Shown: positions 1 through 11,800 of the stretch, piece by piece | Layout of the letters: each line of letters opens with the position of its first letter | How positions within the stretch are numbered: position 1 is the stretch's first letter | Assembly: GCA_947462335.1 (NCBI GenBank) | Contig: OX381713.1 | Span: 23,614,381-23,678,380 of the forward strand | Source: Harmothoe impar | Taxonomy: Eukaryota > Annelida > Polychaeta > Phyllodocida > Polynoidae | DNA: 64,000 bases | Reading direction: 5' to 3' | Translations under genes and position numbers: made by a program | Notes under the pieces: model-generated | What the model was told of the DNA's origin: nothing | Databases searched by the model: none | Seen by the model: only the letters and a program-made list of their open reading frames with translations

Positions 1-575
1 CAGGACTCGGCCAACTCGGCAGCGGCAGGAGATCCAATCCACGTATCTTCACTGAAGAGCCACTCGTTCTCCTCCCTCCACTGGACAAACCGTGCCTCCA
101 AAGTAGACAAAGCATGCTCAGCGCTGTCTGCAGCATCACCTGTCACCGTGTAAGCACATAGGCCGACAGCCAATAGGAAGTCCCAGATGACCCCATCATT
201 TCTGGTGAAAAGCAGTCGCGGGTCATATCCATCCAGATCACGTAGGGCCTGAGCCAACAGCTCCAGAGATGCCGCCCTGCGCATGGAAATCCCGCCAGCA
301 CCAAGGAAGTACCAGCCGTGATGACGGCACACCGAAACATCACCAAAACTGGCAATGTCGCGCCGGACTTTATGCAACCACCGCGTCCTTACTGAGTCAT
401 ATCGACTCAGAATACTCCTAAAAGGAGTTCCAGGAGTCAGCCCCTCCAAGGTGTTTTGATCACCTAACCACAGGTCCAAGGCCTGCATGTCACCCTGCAG
501 CCAGGCCTCAGGGAGATATGCAAGTACCTCAGGTACAGCCTCCAACTCGTCCTCCAAAATTGCCATATGCGCCAT
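1..575 (-). CDS. Unidentified intronless reading frame, truncated at the window edge
   Basis: On the minus strand an ATG at 575 opens a frame that stays open to base 1 (191 codons, no stop), so the 3' end lies outside the window. The product starts MAHMAILEDELEAVPEVLAY, is acidic and Leu/Ala/Trp-rich, and includes the stretches RWLHKVRRDIASFG and NDGVIWDFLLAVGL. I do not recognise a family and see no zinc knuckle, RT or integrase motif. A TATA-like sequence lies 58 bases upstream of the ATG. Base composition is more GC-rich than the flanking AT-rich DNA, and there is no splice junction. Together with the transposon-rich surroundings this suggests a gag-like or other ORF of a mobile element, but a host single-exon gene is possible. 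The frame being coding is likely; its function is unknown. Confidence 0.5.
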   Translation of the reverse strand, partial: MAHMAILEDELEAVPEVLAYLPEAWLQGDMQALDLWLGDQNTLEGLTPGTPFRSILSRYDSVRTRWLHKVRRDIASFGDVSVCRHHGWYFLGAGGISMRRAASLELLAQALRDLDGYDPRLLFTRNDGVIWDFLLAVGLCAYTVTGDAADSAEHALSTLEARFVQWREENEWLFSEDTWIGSPAAAELAES

Positions 576-632
576 ACTGTGTTATTTCAAGGGTACTCAA
601 GGAATAAGTGACCCTACTGGGGTCTACACAGC

Positions 633-640
633 CTTTATAA
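633..640 (-). promoter_or_regulatory. TATA-like box upstream of the left-edge reading frame
   Basis: The minus strand reads TTATAAAG here, in the context GGGGTTATAAAGGC. Initiation about 30 bases downstream would give a short leader before the ATG at 575. The placement suits a compact TATA-driven transcript such as that of an LTR element. Confidence 0.4.
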
Positions 641-659
641 CCCCTCCCCACCCCCAAAT

Positions 660-2100
660 GACACTGTTCACCCTCTGAAGTGATCCCCTCACTTCAGGTG
701 ACAAGTCCATGAGAAGGCACATGATCTGCTCACCAAAAGGTGTCAACCACCGGTGTCACCGCGGCACACGACGCATCTTGCGCCGCATGACACAATAGCC
801 TCAAGGTGCCACTCAAAAAAAATCTGCTCAAAGTGCAAAATTTTCAAACTCTCACAATCCCAAGGTCAAAGCAAGGTCTCAGTGTGTGTCAGTAGTATCA
901 GGGAATCAATTTTAAGGTATCCCAAAATGAAACAGCCAATTTTGAAAAATTGAAGTTTTACAAAAACAATTGCGTACTCTTAACCATGTCAAACTTGCTA
1001 AAACATGCATTTATATGTATGAAATTGTATTATTACAATCTAAATTGCTAATCAAACATGTTTGTATATAACACTGTATTTACACTGTATTTTACACTGT
1101 ATACCGTTGTATTATGTAAGACTATTTACAGAAAAACATGAAGCAAAAAGGGAGATAGTCCGCTGACTAACCCTAGGATACTACACAAAAGACTTAAATC
1201 TCAGAGCAGCGGCCCACTGCAAAGACATTTTCTGATCAAAGTGTAGATCCACAAGTTGCAAATTGCCAACACCAAGAATCTTGTAAGATTCAACTATCAT
1301 TGCAGAAACAAGATACCAAGTCATTTTTATGACATTATGAACTCTTACCCTCCACCGGATAAGGACAAAATATCTGCATAAAAAGGACTGTATTTGTACA
1401 TACAAACTTACAAATTTAAGTAATGCAAAATGTCAGATGACACAATTATGAACACTTATCCGCCACCGGACAAGCACATAACTATGCATAAAATGTACAC
1501 TACTGATTGCTATATCACGCAAATCCATAGATAAGCGCTATCTAGAAATAAGAAAACAAACTTCAAGCCGGTTGGCCTACTTTCAGAAATAAGTGGCCTT
1601 GGTTTTTTTGGTATCAAACAAAAAAGTTTGTAAAAGATTATCATAAGATTTTGCATAATTTGCATTATACCTGTATATTTGTATTCACATGTGAAAATTG
1701 ATATATCAAAATCCACTCAGTTCCACAAAAGCACCTATCAGCAAAGACAGCCTATTACTTAATAACACGTTTTTCATCATGTTTTAGAATTAAGACAAAG
1801 ATGTACCATACTGTGTATATAATTCAAACAAGGATTTGAAAAGTGTCAGATAAAGACACAATGTATCACTACACTGTATAATTATGTGATTAAGGAAGTA
1901 CCAAGTTGGTACAAAGAAGGTTTACATACCTTATAGTTAAGATTACACTGTATATAATGTAGATGACTAGCCAAGCACAAACCAAATTTCTCCCCAGACC
2001 TTTGGTATTTACATACTCTCACATCATCTATATTACAAAAAAAGTGTACTTCACTATCAAAAAAAAAAAAAATCAAAAAAAAAAAAAAAAAAAAAAAGGT
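660..2100. other. Non-coding stretch, no gene seen
   Basis: AT-rich DNA with no convincing exon on either strand. It contains two diverged copies of a short word (tccaccggataagg near 1355 and gccaccggacaagc near 1462), each followed by atctgcataaaa or actatgcataaaa, which indicates an old local duplication. It ends in a poly(A)-like tract at about 2060-2098. Confidence 0.5.
2060..2098 (+). repeat. Adenine-rich tract
   Basis: Two runs of A (13 and more than 20) broken by a single TC. It could be a retroposon tail or simple sequence. No retroposon body is recognisable just upstream. Confidence 0.6.
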
Positions 2101-2159
2101 AAATTCTATTTGCCACCAAAAATTGTGGATAAAATTCCAAAATTCACCCCAAATTTTTA

Positions 2160-2853
2160 GATGGAATGACAACTGACGGAGAGTTGTCCTTTTCTCCGAG
2201 GGGGAGGCACCTGTCAGGTGACAGGCCCCGCACGCCGCCCGCATAACGGCCGCCGGCAGCAGGCGCTACTGCTGCCGCCGGCCCGCATAGGCGGCGCTCC
2301 AGTCGGCACTCCCGTCGCCGCCAGGCGACGCTCATCCCGCACATTGTTTCCCACTGTTAGCTAGGGGGACCATTGTTCCCACAGACCAGCATAAGGGTCA
2401 CCTCCCTTGATGTACACTAACAGGGGTATTCAGACTATGGAGGGGTATTGTGTGACTGTCTCCTTGACAGTTACAAGCCCTCTAACATAGTCTAGACCAA
2501 GCTGAGGGCTGGGCCCCTTATAAACCCCAGCCTCCCAGCTACCATCATCACTTCACCCTAGGACAGCACTGAGCAAGGAGCTCCCTCCACTGACTGAGAA
2601 CAAGGCTATAGGCTATGCCCTACTATGCCCAACTATCAGACAGTGTGCAGGACCCCTTGACTCTAGGGCATACTTACTAGTCCTATACTATTGTGTGGAT
2701 AGGTGTAACTGAGTGGAACCTACATTGTACTTACTGTACTGTTGCTGTCAACTTGTAATAAATACCAACTATACTACAAGACCTCAAGACTTTACTCAAC
2801 TTCATACATTAAAGGGATCTCCCAACTAAGGGGATTCCTTGTATGACACCTCC
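2160..2853 (+). repeat. LTR-like repeat, left copy (plus orientation, reads inward)
   Basis: Bases about 2279-2853 are repeated in inverted orientation at 3581-4182. Reading on the plus strand there is a GC-rich outer part, a TATA box (CTTATAAA, 2517-2524), and a poly(A) signal (AATAAA, 2757-2762). The inner edge reads GGATTCCTTGTATGACA. A promoter followed about 240 bases later by a polyadenylation signal is the layout of U3-R-U5 in an LTR. Relative to the right copy, this one has an extra 28 bases at about 2354-2381 (a partial duplication of GTTTCCCAC-like sequence), and its outermost GC-rich part has diverged. Confidence 0.6.
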
Positions 2854-3583
2854 CTTGCAACTCTTTCCTCTTTCAAGGCATCTAGGAGTGCTGAGGAGGT
2901 GTCAGTGTTAGTCAGGTTCACTCCTTGGGTATTGGGTGCACCTGACTTGAGTGAGACTAGGGCCTCAGCTAGCTGGTTTTTCATTGTCACTTGTAGATGA
3001 GCTTGCATATCAAGTAGTGCTTGAGCGGCTTCAGCTTTTTGGGTCTCCATAGAGTTCTTCAGTGCCTGGTTGGCTTGTCTGAGTAATATTAATTCCTTCT
3101 CTTGTTCCTCTTTGGCCTTCCTTAAGGCTCGGCTGGTGCTTTCCTCATGTGTGGTGTGTAGGGCTGTTAGTTCAGGCCTAAGTGTCTTATCCACATGAGT
3201 TTCTACATTCTGGGCTATGAGTAGAAGTGCCTCAGCCTCCTCTTTGGCTGCCTGGCCTGGGGGTACTGTCTCATCGTCACTCATACCTGATCCTGGGGTA
3301 TGCTGACCGTTTGAGAACAAGTCACTCTGTGTGTCCTGGATACTGTCCAGGGCAGCTAGGGTGTCCAGGTGAAGCTTGCCTTGGAAGTCACTCTCTTGAG
3401 TGGTGTGGTGTGGTGAAGCTGAGGGTGTTGGAGTGGAGCTCCTGGATGACTCCTTGGAGCTGGGTCTCCTCCTCCTGCTGGGTAGAGATCCAGGGGTAGC
3501 TGGTCCTTTGCTGCGGAGGTGAGTCTTGGTAGTCTGTGCTGCCAGCTTGTGGGATCTTGTTAGGACTTCTCCACCACTTTGTC
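2826..3583 (-). CDS. Gag-like coiled-coil reading frame between inverted LTR-like repeats
   Basis: A minus-strand frame is open for about 250 codons from just inside the right repeat and stops inside the left one. There is no early ATG in this frame: the first is at 3320. An ATG at 3585, at the repeat junction, is in another frame that stops at 3388. The N-terminal part is basic and Ser/Pro-rich (LPSRRRRPSSKESSRSSTP). The middle (from about residue 90) is a Glu/Ala/Leu-rich coiled coil (for example RALRKAKEEQEKELILLRQ). No zinc knuckle, protease or RT follows, because the inverted left repeat cuts the frame off. The position right after a promoter-bearing repeat suggests the start of a retroelement gag. 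No family was identified. Confidence 0.45.
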
Positions 3584-4310
3584 ATACAAGGAATCCCCTT
3601 AGTTGGGAGATCCCTTTAATATGATAAAGGGTAAGTTGACTAAGTCTTGAGGTCTTGTAGTATAGTTGGTATTTATTACAAGTTGACAGCAACAGTACAG
3701 TAGTACAATGTAGGTTCCACTCAGTTACACCTATCCACACAATAATATAGGTCTTGGTAAATATACCTAATAACCCTGAGGTTAGTACTGGACTAGAGCC
3801 AAGGGGGTCCTACACCATGTCTGATAGTTGGGCCTAGTAGGGCATAGCCTATAGCCTTGTTCTCAGTCAGTGGAGAGGTCCTTGCTCTGTGGTGTCCAAG
3901 TGTAGAGTGAGGATGGAGATGCCCAGTGCTGGGACCTGACCCTATTTAAGGGGGCCAGGCTACCAGCATGGCATCTTGAGTGTTAGTGTCAGTTGACAGT
4001 GGTTGGAGGGCTGTAACAGTCAGAGAGACAGTCACACAATACCCCTCCATAGTTTGTCTACCCCTGTTAGTGTACATCAAAGGGGTGACCCTTATGCTGG
4101 TCTGTGGGAAACAATGTGCGGGATGAGCGTCGCCTGGCGGCGGCGGGAGTGCCGACTGGAGCGCCGCCTATGCGGGCCGGCGCGCGCCTGCGTGTGCCGG
4201 CGGCGGGGGTAGCGTCTCCCGCCGTCGGCTTGAACACGCGGGCGCCCGCAGCGCCGGGCTCGCCGGGCTCGCCGGTCATACCTGACAATATCCTCCACTT
4301 GTATCGAGAC
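3581..4310 (-). repeat. LTR-like repeat, right copy (minus orientation, reads inward)
   Basis: Inverted partner of the left repeat. On the minus strand it has a TATA-like CTTAAATAGG (3950-3941) and an AATAAA signal (3677-3672), and it ends at TGTATGACA next to the gag-like frame. The shared part runs to about 4182. Beyond it lies a GC-rich tail (4183-4280) whose sequence differs from the left copy but has similar composition. Confidence 0.6.
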
Positions 4311-4635
4311 ACCTACCGAAACAGATACATTTTAATGTTACATAGTATTAGGGTTTTATATTGTGAGACATATCAGGTATGGTGCTATTTAATTGTATTT
4401 TAACATGTCTCTTTTAGTGTTAGGTATATATCAGAAGGATCATGGCAGAATGTACAGAGGTACATGTGTTATATGAATGATTACTGGACAGGCTGTTTTG
4501 ATGTACACATTTGTACAGTGTCATAGTATTATGTGTATCATTAAGAGGAGATAATTTTGGGCATTGTGTTATGTGGTACTACCCTAGCCAGGTATGGAGT
4601 ATTTTTTGATATGATATGCAACATGTAATGTGATA
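4311..4635. other. AT-rich spacer between the LTR-like repeat and the Harbinger gene
   Basis: No reading frame or RNA gene is recognisable. It may hold the 3' UTR and one terminus of the Harbinger element, but I could not place a terminal inverted repeat. Confidence 0.4.
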
Positions 4636-6175
4636 TTACCTCCAACGCTGCTTTACGTTTCCGATCACTCGCTCCACCAAAGATCTGGTCTTACGGTGCC
4701 ATTTGTTGTAGGCCACATCGTCTGCAGTGTACTCTACTTTGGTCGGAGTAAGCAGGTAGTCTGTCAATACGTATCTGTAGTAGAACAAAGTGTGTGATAT
4801 ATTTCTGTATGATATGGACAAATGAGTGAGAGAAACAACATGTATATTTTTGATAAAAGTTTTTGTCTTAGGACAAAGTATTACTGTGCTATGCCAAACT
4901 CAGGTCATACAAAATATATATTTATTTTTTGGTTTTTAGTTGTACTGTAAGGAATAACTATTAATCTGCTATGCCAAAGTCAGGGCACAGGAAAATTAAA
5001 TTATTTTACTTACCCAGAATCTCCCAACAGGAAGAACCCTTTAAAGTCATTCCTCTCCCCCAGGAACTTGATTTCACTTCCGTTCATAATGTAAATGTCA
5101 TTCTGGGAGCCTGGGTATGACGCGTCCACATGACGTACGATCCCGTCCAGATCACATATGATCTGCAAAATATAACATTCCATTTTTGGGTTACATGTGT
5201 GTGAAATATTTTTATTTTTACCCGTTCAAAGGTACATATAGAATATAAGTCAACTGTTATATAGCGATAAGATTGTGCTCTACTATTTTTTCAAATAGGG
5301 ACAACATATGTTATGCATGCAAAGTTTCATGTTTTTTGTGTACTTTGATTTTACTCACCATGGCGTTTATACTATAATAGCCTTTGTAGCAGTAGTATTG
5401 GTTTTCGTCACGGGTATAACCCCGAGGGCAGGCTATTGGTATGTGAGTACCGTCAACTAGTCCAAACAGTTTGGGTTTCTTCATTTTCTTGTACCAACGA
5501 TACGCCAGGTTAGCTTTGTCATTCGTGCTGTCTGGCCAGCTGACATATCGGGCAAGGTTGTAATGAAAGAAGTCAGAAACTGACTTGACTGCTCTGCATA
5601 CGGTACTGCGGGACACACCGTGCACATCCGCTATGTCGGTGTAGTTTGACCCCATGGCAAAGTAGCGTATAGCTACACAGAACTGTTTTAAAATAAAAAA
5701 TCATTTTGTTACACTTTAATTACTGCCTTGTTTTATTTCATTTGGGATAGTAGAATACATACAGTCATATCACATATGAAGGGAACATGAGTCATGTATA
5801 TGGAAAAAGCATAACAGTATAGATAGCATATTATGAGTGCAGGGCAGAAGCCAAAATCAAACTTAATATAAATGGAGAAAAAAATAACAACATAGGAAGA
5901 AGGGAACACATATAGCCATAGTGGGGTGTAGGGGTGGTACATACCTTTATCCTATGTGGTACAGCATGTTTGCCCCGTAACAACTTGTCCTCTAGGCTGT
6001 CCACATAGTCTTTTATCAGGCATTTGGTGATTGCCTTCGTAAGGCGGTATCGCTGAAGGAATTTCTTCTCCCCATACTTGATGAAGGGATCCACCCGCTG
6101 GTAATACTCTCTTTGAGTCTGAAGCACATACCCTATCCTGGGACCCATCTTGGCTCTATCCAAATAGTGCGCCAA
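4636..6175 (-). CDS. PIF/Harbinger-type transposase, four exons
   Basis: Minus-strand exons 6175-5945, 5682-5359, 5162-5014 and 4774-4636 join in frame at GT-AG junctions to about 280 residues. Exon 1 has a basic region (FLQRYRLTKAITKCLIKDY). Exon 2 has a helix-turn-helix-like part (YTDIADVHGVSRSTVCRAVK) and the first catalytic Asp in GLVDGTHIPIACP. Exon 3 ends in the second Asp motif (FFLLGDSG), completed by Y at the next junction. Exon 4 carries the Glu in RSLVERVIGNVKQRW. This DDE order and the wording around it match HARBI1-type transposases (DDE_Tnp_4). A TAA after KQRWR ends the frame; GTAATA there could instead be a donor to a further C-terminal exon, which I did not find. The frame has no break, so the element may be young or domesticated. 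Confidence 0.8.
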
Positions 6176-6254
6176 AATATATCGGGGTCAAGGGTCAAGG
6201 GTCAACTGCCAAGGTGAAGGTCGCTGAATTTGGCCAATACATATAGTGCAGAAT

Positions 6255-6560
6255 TGACATACGGCCGACTATACACACATACGGCCCTAAAAAACAGGGT
6301 ATATGTGCATTATTTGACATAGCACCCCCCCCCCCCCTACCCCTCCGTATATCTTGTAGTAAATACGCCAAAGATGCGGAATTTTTGTGCTCCGTATGTT
6401 GAGCTGAAACGCAATTATCGCCGTATGTGAATACGGAGGGCCGTATGTACATACGGCCTCCGTATGTTTTTCCGTAAGATGCGGACATGTTGAGCTGAAA
6501 CGCAAAAATGAACTGAAACGCAAAAAAACGACATACGGACCCTCCGTATGATACGGTGAA
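6255..6560. repeat. Cluster of CATACGG/CCGTATG words
   Basis: The heptamer CATACGG or its complement, with near variants, recurs about a dozen times, including the nested palindrome GGCCGTATGTACATACGGCC around 6440-6460. The phrase GAGCTGAAACGC is also repeated. It lies just upstream of the Harbinger start codon, where subterminal transposase-binding repeats could sit. The function is inferred. Confidence 0.55.
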
Positions 6561-7161
6561 ACGGCTTCCATGGCAACCATTATCTGAAGCGACATTAATA
6601 ATGCATTTATTCAATGTCCCCATTATTATATATCGTAATAGAGGTGCTATTGCTTATAAAACATGGGTATTTCCCTGTTTACAGACCAGAATTGTTAATA
6701 TATTGACCAGAAAATGGGTGTTTCTAAGAAAAATCGATACTCCTTCTGTTTCCATGGAAACGGATATGATGCTACACTTTTTGAGCCAAACGGATACCCG
6801 AAATGGATTCCTCATACCAAAATTACCCAAATACATGATTTATAGCCATTAGACTTTCGGGGGTCACAAGAGCTCAATTCTGAGGGATCCGCTCCCCTAC
6901 TATTAGCGCAAGTACCGATAGGTAATACCATTTCTAGTCAGGGACTCTCAAAGATATTGACAGTGTCGAACCTAAGAGTCAATGCACTGTGATGCACTAC
7001 ACTTAGACTGAGGAGATTAATGTTCGAGGTTCAGCTGTATGTAAAAAATACACCCAGTAGTATAGAGCTACATTTCTATCCAAGAGCTGGCCATTCTTCT
7101 CTGATCTCTATTTATCCCATGGTTCATATATATCCGCTAAGATATTAATCTGTTTTCATAG
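6561..7161. other. Non-coding spacer or intron upstream of the first CNTRL exon seen
   Basis: No exon was identified. The stretch is AT-rich and ends in a splice acceptor (TGTTTTCATAG) at 7161. If CNTRL is intact, this is part of the intron before the proline-rich region. Confidence 0.4.
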
Positions 7162-8886
7162 CACGGTCCTGCAGAGAGCCATCACCCAGTGGGCCCCAAT
7201 CCATACTCCTCACAGCGTCAATACGACGCGCCGGTCTACAACCAGCCCCAACCCGTACAACGGGGTCTGCCGGTGCCGCAGATGTACGGTAAGTAATGTA
7301 CAAATGTATACTCAATTCAAAGGAATGGATAATTTTACATGGGTGTCATGTTACAATAAAATAAATTTACTGAGATCAGCGGTCAGATAAACTATCACTA
7401 TTTGCTTATAGATTATACTTTTTTTTTGACTCGGAATTGAATCAAATTTCCTGTGTGACCATAATAATCTGGATGTATATCCATCAGTTGCCTGGAAACC
7501 CACGGCGGTTGGATACCGCTAGAGAGCAATCATAACAAGGTAGCTCTGGCTAGTGACAGAAGGTATCCGACTTCTTGATTTTAAAATCAGCTTTTGACTA
7601 CTAAGACGTTCTTATTATGTTACAGGTCCTCCCCCTCAGCCTGGTGTACCAGAATCTCACCACCCACACCATCAGCACCCCGGCCCTGCACCCCAGATGC
7701 CGCACGGAGTACCCTACCTGCCCGCCCCCGCGCCCCCACAGACGTACCAACACCCCGCACCCCCTACCCAAGGCGGCATGGTGTACGCCCCAGCCGGACA
7801 ACAACCCATCATGCAGACACCCAACACACCAGTCAGGAGCCAAACCATGCAAAGTGAGTGGTCAATTCCCTATCTAAATCAGCGAATAAATTTTGGTCAG
7901 GGAAAATCAGCAAAAGTTAAAAATATAAGATGTATTGCAATAATACCCACTATCAAAAAGGTCCAATTTTCTTACTTGATTTTATAGATTTCCCTAAGGG
8001 TCCCCTCACGCCCCCCCCCCCCCGTATACACTCTACATGTACAAATATGACTACTAAGGAAAAATCATTGTTTCTAATAAATTATTTCAATCTTAGATTT
8101 TCATAGTAATCATATTCTGTTCAGGTAGACCTGAAATGAGCAAAAGGGATGATAGTAACCAGGGAAAAAAAGTGGAAGTCAAAAAAGTCACGTAAAATTA
8201 ACAAAGTGTACTCTTGATACTCGATATTGTGCAGGTAACATGCAGTACATGATGGCTGCCCCGACCACCCCAGTGGCCGGCCCGGGTATGGGTGTCATGA
8301 TGATGGACCCGGTCACCCCGCCCGCCACCGGCACCTCTCACCCCGTCATGGTCAGCACCCCCATACACAGCACGGTGCTGGGTGAGTCTAATTTATATAT
8401 TGGGTATACTGTAAATTCTCGCATATATAAGCTTAACTCACGTATTAGCCGCAGCGCTAACATCGATGAATCCTATAAGCCTAACTAACAGGGGGTCTAA
8501 AAATTGTGAATTGAGTGCTGTTTTAAATATGTACCGGTACATATAAAAATTCCCACGGTACTACATGTATAAGCAGATGTTGTAATGATCCGTAAACGGA
8601 ATATCCATGAATTGGCATTTAGTGCTTCATTCATGCATCATGACAATAAAGAATTGTAATGCATTGAGCCAGCATCTGAGGCTTAAAGCGTTAAGTCTAC
8701 ATCTGCTCTTCCCGTTCAGAAGCTGACTCGGTGCGCGGCATCCTTAAGACGGGTAAGGTGGTGAGTGGGGAGGAGGGTCTAGTGTGTAACGTACCGGAGC
8801 ACCACCACCTGGAGGACTACGTCACCAAACTCCAGGCCAAAATGAAGGCGCTTAAGTCAAACTCAAAGTCACGAGGCAATGAAACG
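7162..8886 (+). CDS. CNTRL: CNTRL exons 1-4 of the window: proline-rich linker
   Basis: Exons 7162-7288, 7626-7853, 8235-8381 and 8720-8886 code residues 1-223 of the visible part. The first three are rich in Pro, Gln, His, Tyr and Met (for example MPHGVPYLPAPAPPQTYQH), the counterpart of the PPPG-rich region that divides the coiled coils of human centriolin. Exon 4 carries RGILKTGKVVSGEEG and then the conserved VPEHHHLEDY block that opens the second coiled-coil region. The frame enters exon 1 in phase 0, so at least one upstream exon is expected. The donor of exon 4 is the weaker GTTAGT. Confidence 0.85.
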
Positions 8887-11800
8887 GTTAGTACGGTTAA
8901 TACACAATGTACTGTGTACCAACTAAATTATCTGCCATCTCACCAATGCTCATTCACATAGTATGTGACACAAGTTAAGTTATCTGTCTTATCACAAATC
9001 CATTTATGGTTGATTTGCAACGTCACAGCTTTGAGTGTTCACTCCAAATACATATTGTACGCATTGTGTAATAAATATTTTTTATTCTCACTCATTTATT
9101 TATTTGGGCAATAAGATGCACATATTTGATATGTGTTCTGACTTTTCACCCAAACTATGGTACATTTGAAGCAGTTATTCCCCTCGTCCAACCCTAAAGT
9201 CAGACTGAATTGTCTGTCAACAGGGAAAATGGGGGAGTGCTCATTTCTTTAAGAACAGGGGGGGGGGGGTTATTAAAGTGGAGGGAAGTAAAAAAAAGAA
9301 GAAGGCACCTGTTTCCAGTGAAAAACCTAAGATTTCCGACCCATCAGGGTTGGGGGGGGGGGGGGGAATAAAATTTCGAAATTTTCTTCGGTGTGGGGGG
9401 GGGGGGGGGGTGAAGTATTCGCACATCTGTGTAAAATGTCACCCCTGTTGAAAAATGAGCACTCCCTAAATTTAGTAAAGTGCACTTTACGGTTTAAATC
9501 ATATTTATTCCGTCCCAAAGAGTTTGGGTTAAATAGTCCAGATGCAATTGCACGTGTCTTGCTTGTCTCACCCTCCACACTATATTCACGTCACGTTAAC
9601 AGGACGTAGAGATACGTAAGGTGATCTTTGAGGATGACGTCACGGAGCGACACGCCATCAAACGTCTCAAAGTTGAACTACAGGTAATGTGGTGGGCATG
9701 ATGTAGGTCGAGGTAGAAATTACCGTAATACTTTTCTTTGCACTACTTTCGTGAAGTTTTGTCGTGTCACTGATGAAGTTGACGTTGATTTGCAACCTTA
9801 TAAAGAATTAATTTGCTCGCAATCAATTGTAACAGTATCCAATATTACCAAGGAGATATATAGTTGATCTATTCCATTTGACTAGGTTTTCATTATACAT
9901 AATGAATGTATAATGTATAAAGTCTTTGCCATTTGTCTTTCCAATATGATATATAATATGTAGTAGTAAAGATTTGATCTATTTAAAGATCTATAGGGTA
10001 GTAGTAGGGGGCTGGTTTGAATTTATAAGTTGGGCCTGGTCCAAAGGGGGCATCCGTGCATCATGCAGAACCTACGGAGTTGATACACTCCCGAGGGGTC
10101 GGCCGCAAGTAAGAAGGTAACTCTGGTGAGTTACTCGCCAGGGCTGCATCCATATATCATTACGACAAAGAGCAAAGCACATTAAGGCACTTTGCGGCCC
10201 TTATTCGAACAAAAAACGATAAAATAAATGAATAAAAAATATTCACACAAAACGTGGTCATACAGGAGCGCCGTAAGGAGATGGAGGCTCTGGACCTGGC
10301 CATCGAGCGGCAGAAGACAAGTCTTCACAAAATGAAGGATGCCGAGAGAACTCTTGTAATACAACGCAGCGCCGCTAAGCGCCAACTACAGGACCTACGG
10401 GAAGGCAAAGAGGGAAGGCGCAAGTAAGTTAGATGTGAAAATTAGGAAAATATATGAGCAAGAAGGTTGCACACTTTTCTTTCTCATCCTGGTGCATTTT
10501 TACATTTCAATAGAATCTGGTGTAAAAAGGGCCTCTTTTTTTGTCCCAGTAAGGTTTCACTCTTTAGGAATCTAATAGTTACATGAGTAACCATAGCCGA
10601 AGTAGGATGTAAATAAATACCTTTAGAGAATACAGTTGAGCATGGTGGTGTAAAGAAGACTTTGAGTGACATTACGGACAACCATTCAATGCTCGTGCCT
10701 AGAATATATATGTCTAAATTTGTATTTTGATTTCAATGGATTTCTCCGAAAATTTCCTCTGAAATATCCCATGCAAGTTGAATCTGTAATCTATAACAAC
10801 AGTAAAGGTGAATATCAATTCTCCGTGGACGTGGCAACGTTTTTGCTGCAGTGACCTGGGCAACGACACCATGCAGCGTCAGTCTGCGCATGTGCGCCAA
10901 GCCTTGTCCCCATAGCGAAATATTGCCGCTAGACTCCAGAGAACTTAGATTCCCCGTCACTTCTTACCCTGTAAGAAGCTCGGGTAACCGATTATTATTC
11001 AATTATTCAAGGAATTTCTCCTTTATAATTGTGACCTAAATATCTTTCACCATTTCTCCCACTTTCCCACAGGGCCTTCCTAGATAATGACCTTTACTAT
11101 GAGCTGATTGAGTCAGACTTTGACCAAGGTGACTTTGACCCGCTCACAAAGGCTGGCCGCAAACCCTTCATCACCGACGAGATAGACTGTCTAGAAGAAA
11201 CACTCGCTCGACGACGCGCAGAACTCCGGGAGGCAGATGTCCTGATAACAGAGGCCGAAGATGACTTAGAGGATCTGCGCAGTCAGGTATTAATAGTTTT
11301 TTTGTTTTTTTTTAATTTGATGACATCAAAAACCGTAATGAGTTTAAAAATGTATTTGTGGGACGTTTTGTTTACTTTCACCAAAAATTGATTGCAGAAC
11401 AAGCTGATTGCTTTTCAAGTATAATTTGAGGTATAACTTCTGGATCTAAGAGTAACACCTACTGCCCCCTTAAATTGGCCAGAAAATAAAGTGAGGTACT
11501 GAATTAGATTCAAATATGCGCTAGTTCTGCTGAAGGTACGGACGGTTGATTATTGCAGGCATCATTCCCTATGTTTAACTGTTTCTTAGCCTGACTACGT
11601 ATATGGCCAGTTGAGTCGAAGCCAATTCAAAAATGAAATAATTCTCCCCAGGCGTGTGGTATCATCTCTGAGTACAAGGAGGCGAAGGCTAACTTTGCGC
11701 AGGTCGTTCAGGATGCGGAAGAAATGGAGAAGCGCGCTCATGACACCGGAGTCGGTCTCCTTAAGGCACAGGAGGAGCAGGAGACCCTGGAGGTGGAGGT

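Noticed and set aside
10840..10990. Possible extra CNTRL exon near CCATGCAGCGTCAGTCTGCG
   Set aside because: The flanking exons 10266-10423 and 11073-11286 already join in phase, and this stretch has no acceptor/donor pair with a coiled-coil reading.
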